Source of the DNA: Burkholderiales bacterium
GTDB lineage: Bacteria > Pseudomonadota > Gammaproteobacteria > Burkholderiales > Usitatibacteraceae
Assembly (NCBI GenBank): GCA_025350945.1
Contig: JANXWW010000366.1
Location: forward strand, 1-6,635
Direction of reading: 5' to 3'
DNA: 6,635 nucleotides
The notes under the pieces were generated by a model, which did not search any database, was not told where the DNA came from, and saw only the letters and a list, made by a program, of their open reading frames with translations. Shown here in pieces: positions 4,092-6,635 of this stretch; within the stretch, counting starts at the first letter, position 1; the number at the start of each line of letters is the position of its first letter. Position numbers and translations under genes: made by a program.

Positions 4092-6635
4092 ATGAACTTC
4101 TCCCGATTTTTTGTTGACCGGCCAATTTTCGCCGCCGTGTTATCAATACTGATTTTTATCGGCGGTTTGCTGGCGATTTTTCGCCTGCCGATTTCTGAAT
4201 ATCCCGAAGTCGTGCCGCCCTCGGTGGTGGTGCGCGCCGCATATCCTGGTGCTAACCCTGCGGTGATTGCGGAAACCGTGGCAGCACCTTTGGAAGAGCA
4301 AATCAACGGTGTTGAAAACATGCTCTACATGTCTTCACAAGCCACGCCCGATGGTGTGATGAGTTTAACCGTCACCTTCAAGCTCGGCACCAATGTCGAT
4401 ACCGCGCAGGTGCAGGTGCAAAACCGCGTATCGCAAGCGCTGCCGAGGCTGCCTGAAGAGGTTCGCCGCGTCGGTGTAACCACGGTGAAGTCCTCGCCTG
4501 ATCTGACGATGGTGGTGCATTTGTTGTCGCCGGATGGACGCTATGACGACACTTATCTGCGCAACTATGCGGTGCTGAATGTGAAAGATACACTCGCGCG
4601 CATTCAGGGCGTAGGCCAAGTGCTGCTGTTCGGTTCTGGCGATTATGCGATGCGCGTGTGGCTCGACCCGGCCCGCGTGGCCGCGCGCAATCTGACGGCG
4701 AGTGATGTGGTGCGCTCGATCCGCGAACAAAATTTGCAGGTCGCTGCCGGCACGATTGGCGCACCGCCGACAAAAGGCGTTGATTTTCAGCTCACCGTAA
4801 CCGCAGCGGGCCGGATGGTAACTGAAGAGCAATTCGGCGAGATTATCGTGCAGGTCAGCAACGATGGTGCGGTCACGCGGCTTAAAGATATCGCACGACT
4901 CGAATTGGGTTCCGGCGATTACGCGCTGCGCAGCTTGCTGAACAATAAACCAGCCGTGGCGATCCCTATTTTCCAGGCACCGGGTTCGAACGCGATCCAG
5001 CTATCGACCGATGTACGCGCTGCGATGGAAATTCTCAAGAAAAATTTCCCGCAAGGTGTGGAATATTCCATCGTCTATGACCCCACCACGTTTGTACGTG
5101 ACTCAATCAAGGAAGTGATCGTGACCTTGCTGGAGGCAGTGTTACTGGTGGTGTTGGTGGTGATTCTGTTTTTACAAACCTGGCGCGCCTCGATTATTCC
5201 GCTCATCGCCGTACCTGTCTCCGTGGTCGGGACATTTGGTTTGTTGCTGCTGCTTGGTTTCTCGATTAACGCGCTGTCGCTATTTGGCTTAGTACTTGCC
5301 ATCGGCATTGTGGTGGACGATGCGATCGTGGTGGTGGAAAACGTGGAGCGCAATATCGAGGCGGGTTTAACACCGAAAGACGCGACCTATCAAGCCATGC
5401 GTGAAGTAAGCGGGCCGATTATTGCCATCGCACTCGTGCTCACCTCAGTGTTTGTGCCGATCGCATTTATCTCTGGTTTGTCGGGACAATTTTATAAACA
5501 GTTTGCGTTAACCATTGCGATCTCGACTGTGATTTCTGCGATCAATTCGCTGACACTTTCGCCCGCACTCGCGGCGGTTTTGCTCAAAGGTCACGATCAG
5601 CCAAAGGATCGTTTTCAGCGATTGCTTGATGGCGCGTTCGACTGGATTTTTCGTCCGTTCAACCGATTTTTCAAGCGCGAATCTGCCCGCTACGGGCGTG
5701 GCGTGGCCGGTATTTTGAATCGTAAAACGGTTGCCATGGGTGTGTACTTGGTGTTGATCGTTACAACCGTCGGCGTATTCAAACTGGTGCCAGCAGGCTT
5801 TGTGCCGGGTCAGGATAAACAATATCTGGTGGGCTTTGCGCAATTACCGGATGCGGCCAGTCTGGATCGAAGTGAAGACGTCATTCGCCGCATGTCAGAG
5901 ATCGCGTTAAAGCATCCGGGTGTGAAAGATTCGGTGGCGTTTCCCGGATTATCGATTAACGGTTTCACCAATTCTCCCAATGCTGGCGTGGTGTTTTTTG
6001 GGCTGACCGATTTCAAAGACCGTAAAGGAAAAGGCTTGAGCGGCAATGAAATTGCGGGCGCATTAAACCAGCAATTTGGTGCGGTGAAAGATGCCTATAT
6101 CGCCGTCTTTCCACCGCCGCCCGTGAATGGTTTGGGCACGATTGGCGGCTTTAGATTGATGCTGGAAGATCGCGGCGATTTGGGCTATGCCGAGCTTTAT
6201 AAAACCACGCAAGATGTGATGAATAAAGCACGGCAAAACCCAGCGATCAATCCGTACAGCACCTTCTCCGGATTTCAGGTTAATGTGCCACAGTTGTTTG
6301 CCGACGTAGATCGCGCAAAAGCGAAACGTCAGGGCGTGGCCGTCACCGATATTTTTGAAACGATGCAAATTTATCTGGGCTCGCTTTACGTCAATGATTT
6401 CAATCGTTTTGGCCGCACGTATCAGGTGGTCGCGCAAGCCGAAGCCAGTGCACGATCCAAAGCTGAAGACATCGCCAAACTCAAAACACGCAATGCACAA
6501 GGGCAAATGGTGCCGCTCGGCAGCGTGATGAATGTGAGCGACAGTTTCGGGCCGGATCGCGTGATTCGCTACAACGCTTATCCGTCCGCCGATATCAACA
6601 GTGGCCCGAATTTTGGTGTGACCACAAGCGTGGCG
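4092..6635 (+). CDS. mexF: MexF-like RND efflux pump, inner-membrane transporter (3' end outside window)
   Basis: This is an open frame of 848 codons with no stop or frameshift, read through to the window edge; the family is about 1050 residues, so roughly 200 are missing. It encodes a proton-driven RND drug transporter of the HAE1 type. It begins MNFSRFFVDRPIFAAVLS, with TM1 at about 10-29, followed by a first periplasmic porter/docking loop. TM2 is about 342-361 (then QTWRASIIP), TM3-TM6 lie within about 368-495, and TM7 is about 546-563, followed by the second loop with VPAGFVPGQDKQY. The proton-relay pair Asp409-Asp410 sits in TM4 within GIVVDDAIVVVENVERN. SVAFPGLSINGFTNSPN and PPPPVNGLGTIGGF are strongly MexF-like. 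The relay lysine of TM10 and TM8-TM12 are not in view. It works as a trimer with the adaptor encoded just upstream and an outer-membrane channel, whose gene is expected beyond the right edge. The symbol reflects similarity in remembered motifs, not a database search. Confidence 0.94.
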   Translation, partial: MNFSRFFVDRPIFAAVLSILIFIGGLLAIFRLPISEYPEVVPPSVVVRAAYPGANPAVIAETVAAPLEEQINGVENMLYMSSQATPDGVMSLTVTFKLGTNVDTAQVQVQNRVSQALPRLPEEVRRVGVTTVKSSPDLTMVVHLLSPDGRYDDTYLRNYAVLNVKDTLARIQGVGQVLLFGSGDYAMRVWLDPARVAARNLTASDVVRSIREQNLQVAAGTIGAPPTKGVDFQLTVTAAGRMVTEEQFGEIIVQVSNDGAVTRLKDIARLELGSGDYALRSLLNNKPAVAIPIFQAPGSNAIQLSTDVRAAMEILKKNFPQGVEYSIVYDPTTFVRDSIKEVIVTLLEAVLLVVLVVILFLQTWRASIIPLIAVPVSVVGTFGLLLLLGFSINALSLFGLVLAIGIVVDDAIVVVENVERNIEAGLTPKDATYQAMREVSGPIIAIALVLTSVFVPIAFISGLSGQFYKQFALTIAISTVISAINSLTLSPALAAVLLKGHDQPKDRFQRLLDGAFDWIFRPFNRFFKRESARYGRGVAGILNRKTVAMGVYLVLIVTTVGVFKLVPAGFVPGQDKQYLVGFAQLPDAASLDRSEDVIRRMSEIALKHPGVKDSVAFPGLSINGFTNSPNAGVVFFGLTDFKDRKGKGLSGNEIAGALNQQFGAVKDAYIAVFPPPPVNGLGTIGGFRLMLEDRGDLGYAELYKTTQDVMNKARQNPAINPYSTFSGFQVNVPQLFADVDRAKAKRQGVAVTDIFETMQIYLGSLYVNDFNRFGRTYQVVAQAEASARSKAEDIAKLKTRNAQGQMVPLGSVMNVSDSFGPDRVIRYNAYPSADINSGPNFGVTTSVA

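Noticed and set aside
4365..6506. Several minus-strand frames of 78-155 codons across the pump gene
   Set aside because: All are antisense to a continuous, highly conserved RND pump frame and have no ribosome binding sites or recognisable domains.
4092..6635. Possible frameshift or internal stop in the pump gene
   Set aside because: I read the frame codon by codon to the last base; it stays open and in register with MexF-like sequence throughout.

Overview
The window most likely comes from a proteobacterium, probably beta- or gamma-. The grounds are a Gram-negative RND efflux operon closely resembling Pseudomonas MexEF, a LysR regulator of the CrgA-like type, an IS110-family transposase, and moderate-to-high GC coding sequence with AT-rich intergenic DNA. 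The sequence does not let me name a genus.

Layout, left to right. (1) Bases 1-334 are the C-terminal end of an IS110-family transposase that enters from outside the window. (2) Bases 335-627 hold no convincing gene. They contain three inverted repeats, one of them (474-490) resembling widespread REP-like intergenic repeats. (3) A complete LysR-type regulator lies on the minus strand (628-1533). (4) A 158-bp AT-rich divergent promoter region (1534-1691) carries a perfect 22-bp dyad, the best operator candidate. (5) On the plus strand follow a zinc-free MDR/quinone-oxidoreductase-like gene (1692-2696), a MexE-like lipoprotein adaptor (2784-4073) and a MexF-like inner-membrane RND pump (4092 to beyond the right edge, 848 codons seen of roughly 1050 expected).

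How the genes may work together. The adaptor and pump would form two parts of a tripartite drug/proton antiporter. An OprN-like outer-membrane channel gene would be expected just beyond the right edge. The gene set LysR + oxidoreductase + mexEF recalls mexS-mexT-mexEF-oprN of Pseudomonas aeruginosa, where an MDR oxidoreductase and a LysR activator govern the pump. Here the oxidoreductase is co-directional with the pump genes, and the LysR protein looks like a different subfamily from MexT. A working model (inference) is that LysR binds the dyad and controls the oxidoreductase, with read-through into mexEF.

I found no CRISPR array, tRNA, rRNA or clearly novel system. The most interesting items are the re-wired mexS/mexT-like arrangement, the operator dyad, a perfect 18-bp palindrome at the end of the oxidoreductase gene, and the structured DNA next to the IS110 transposase.
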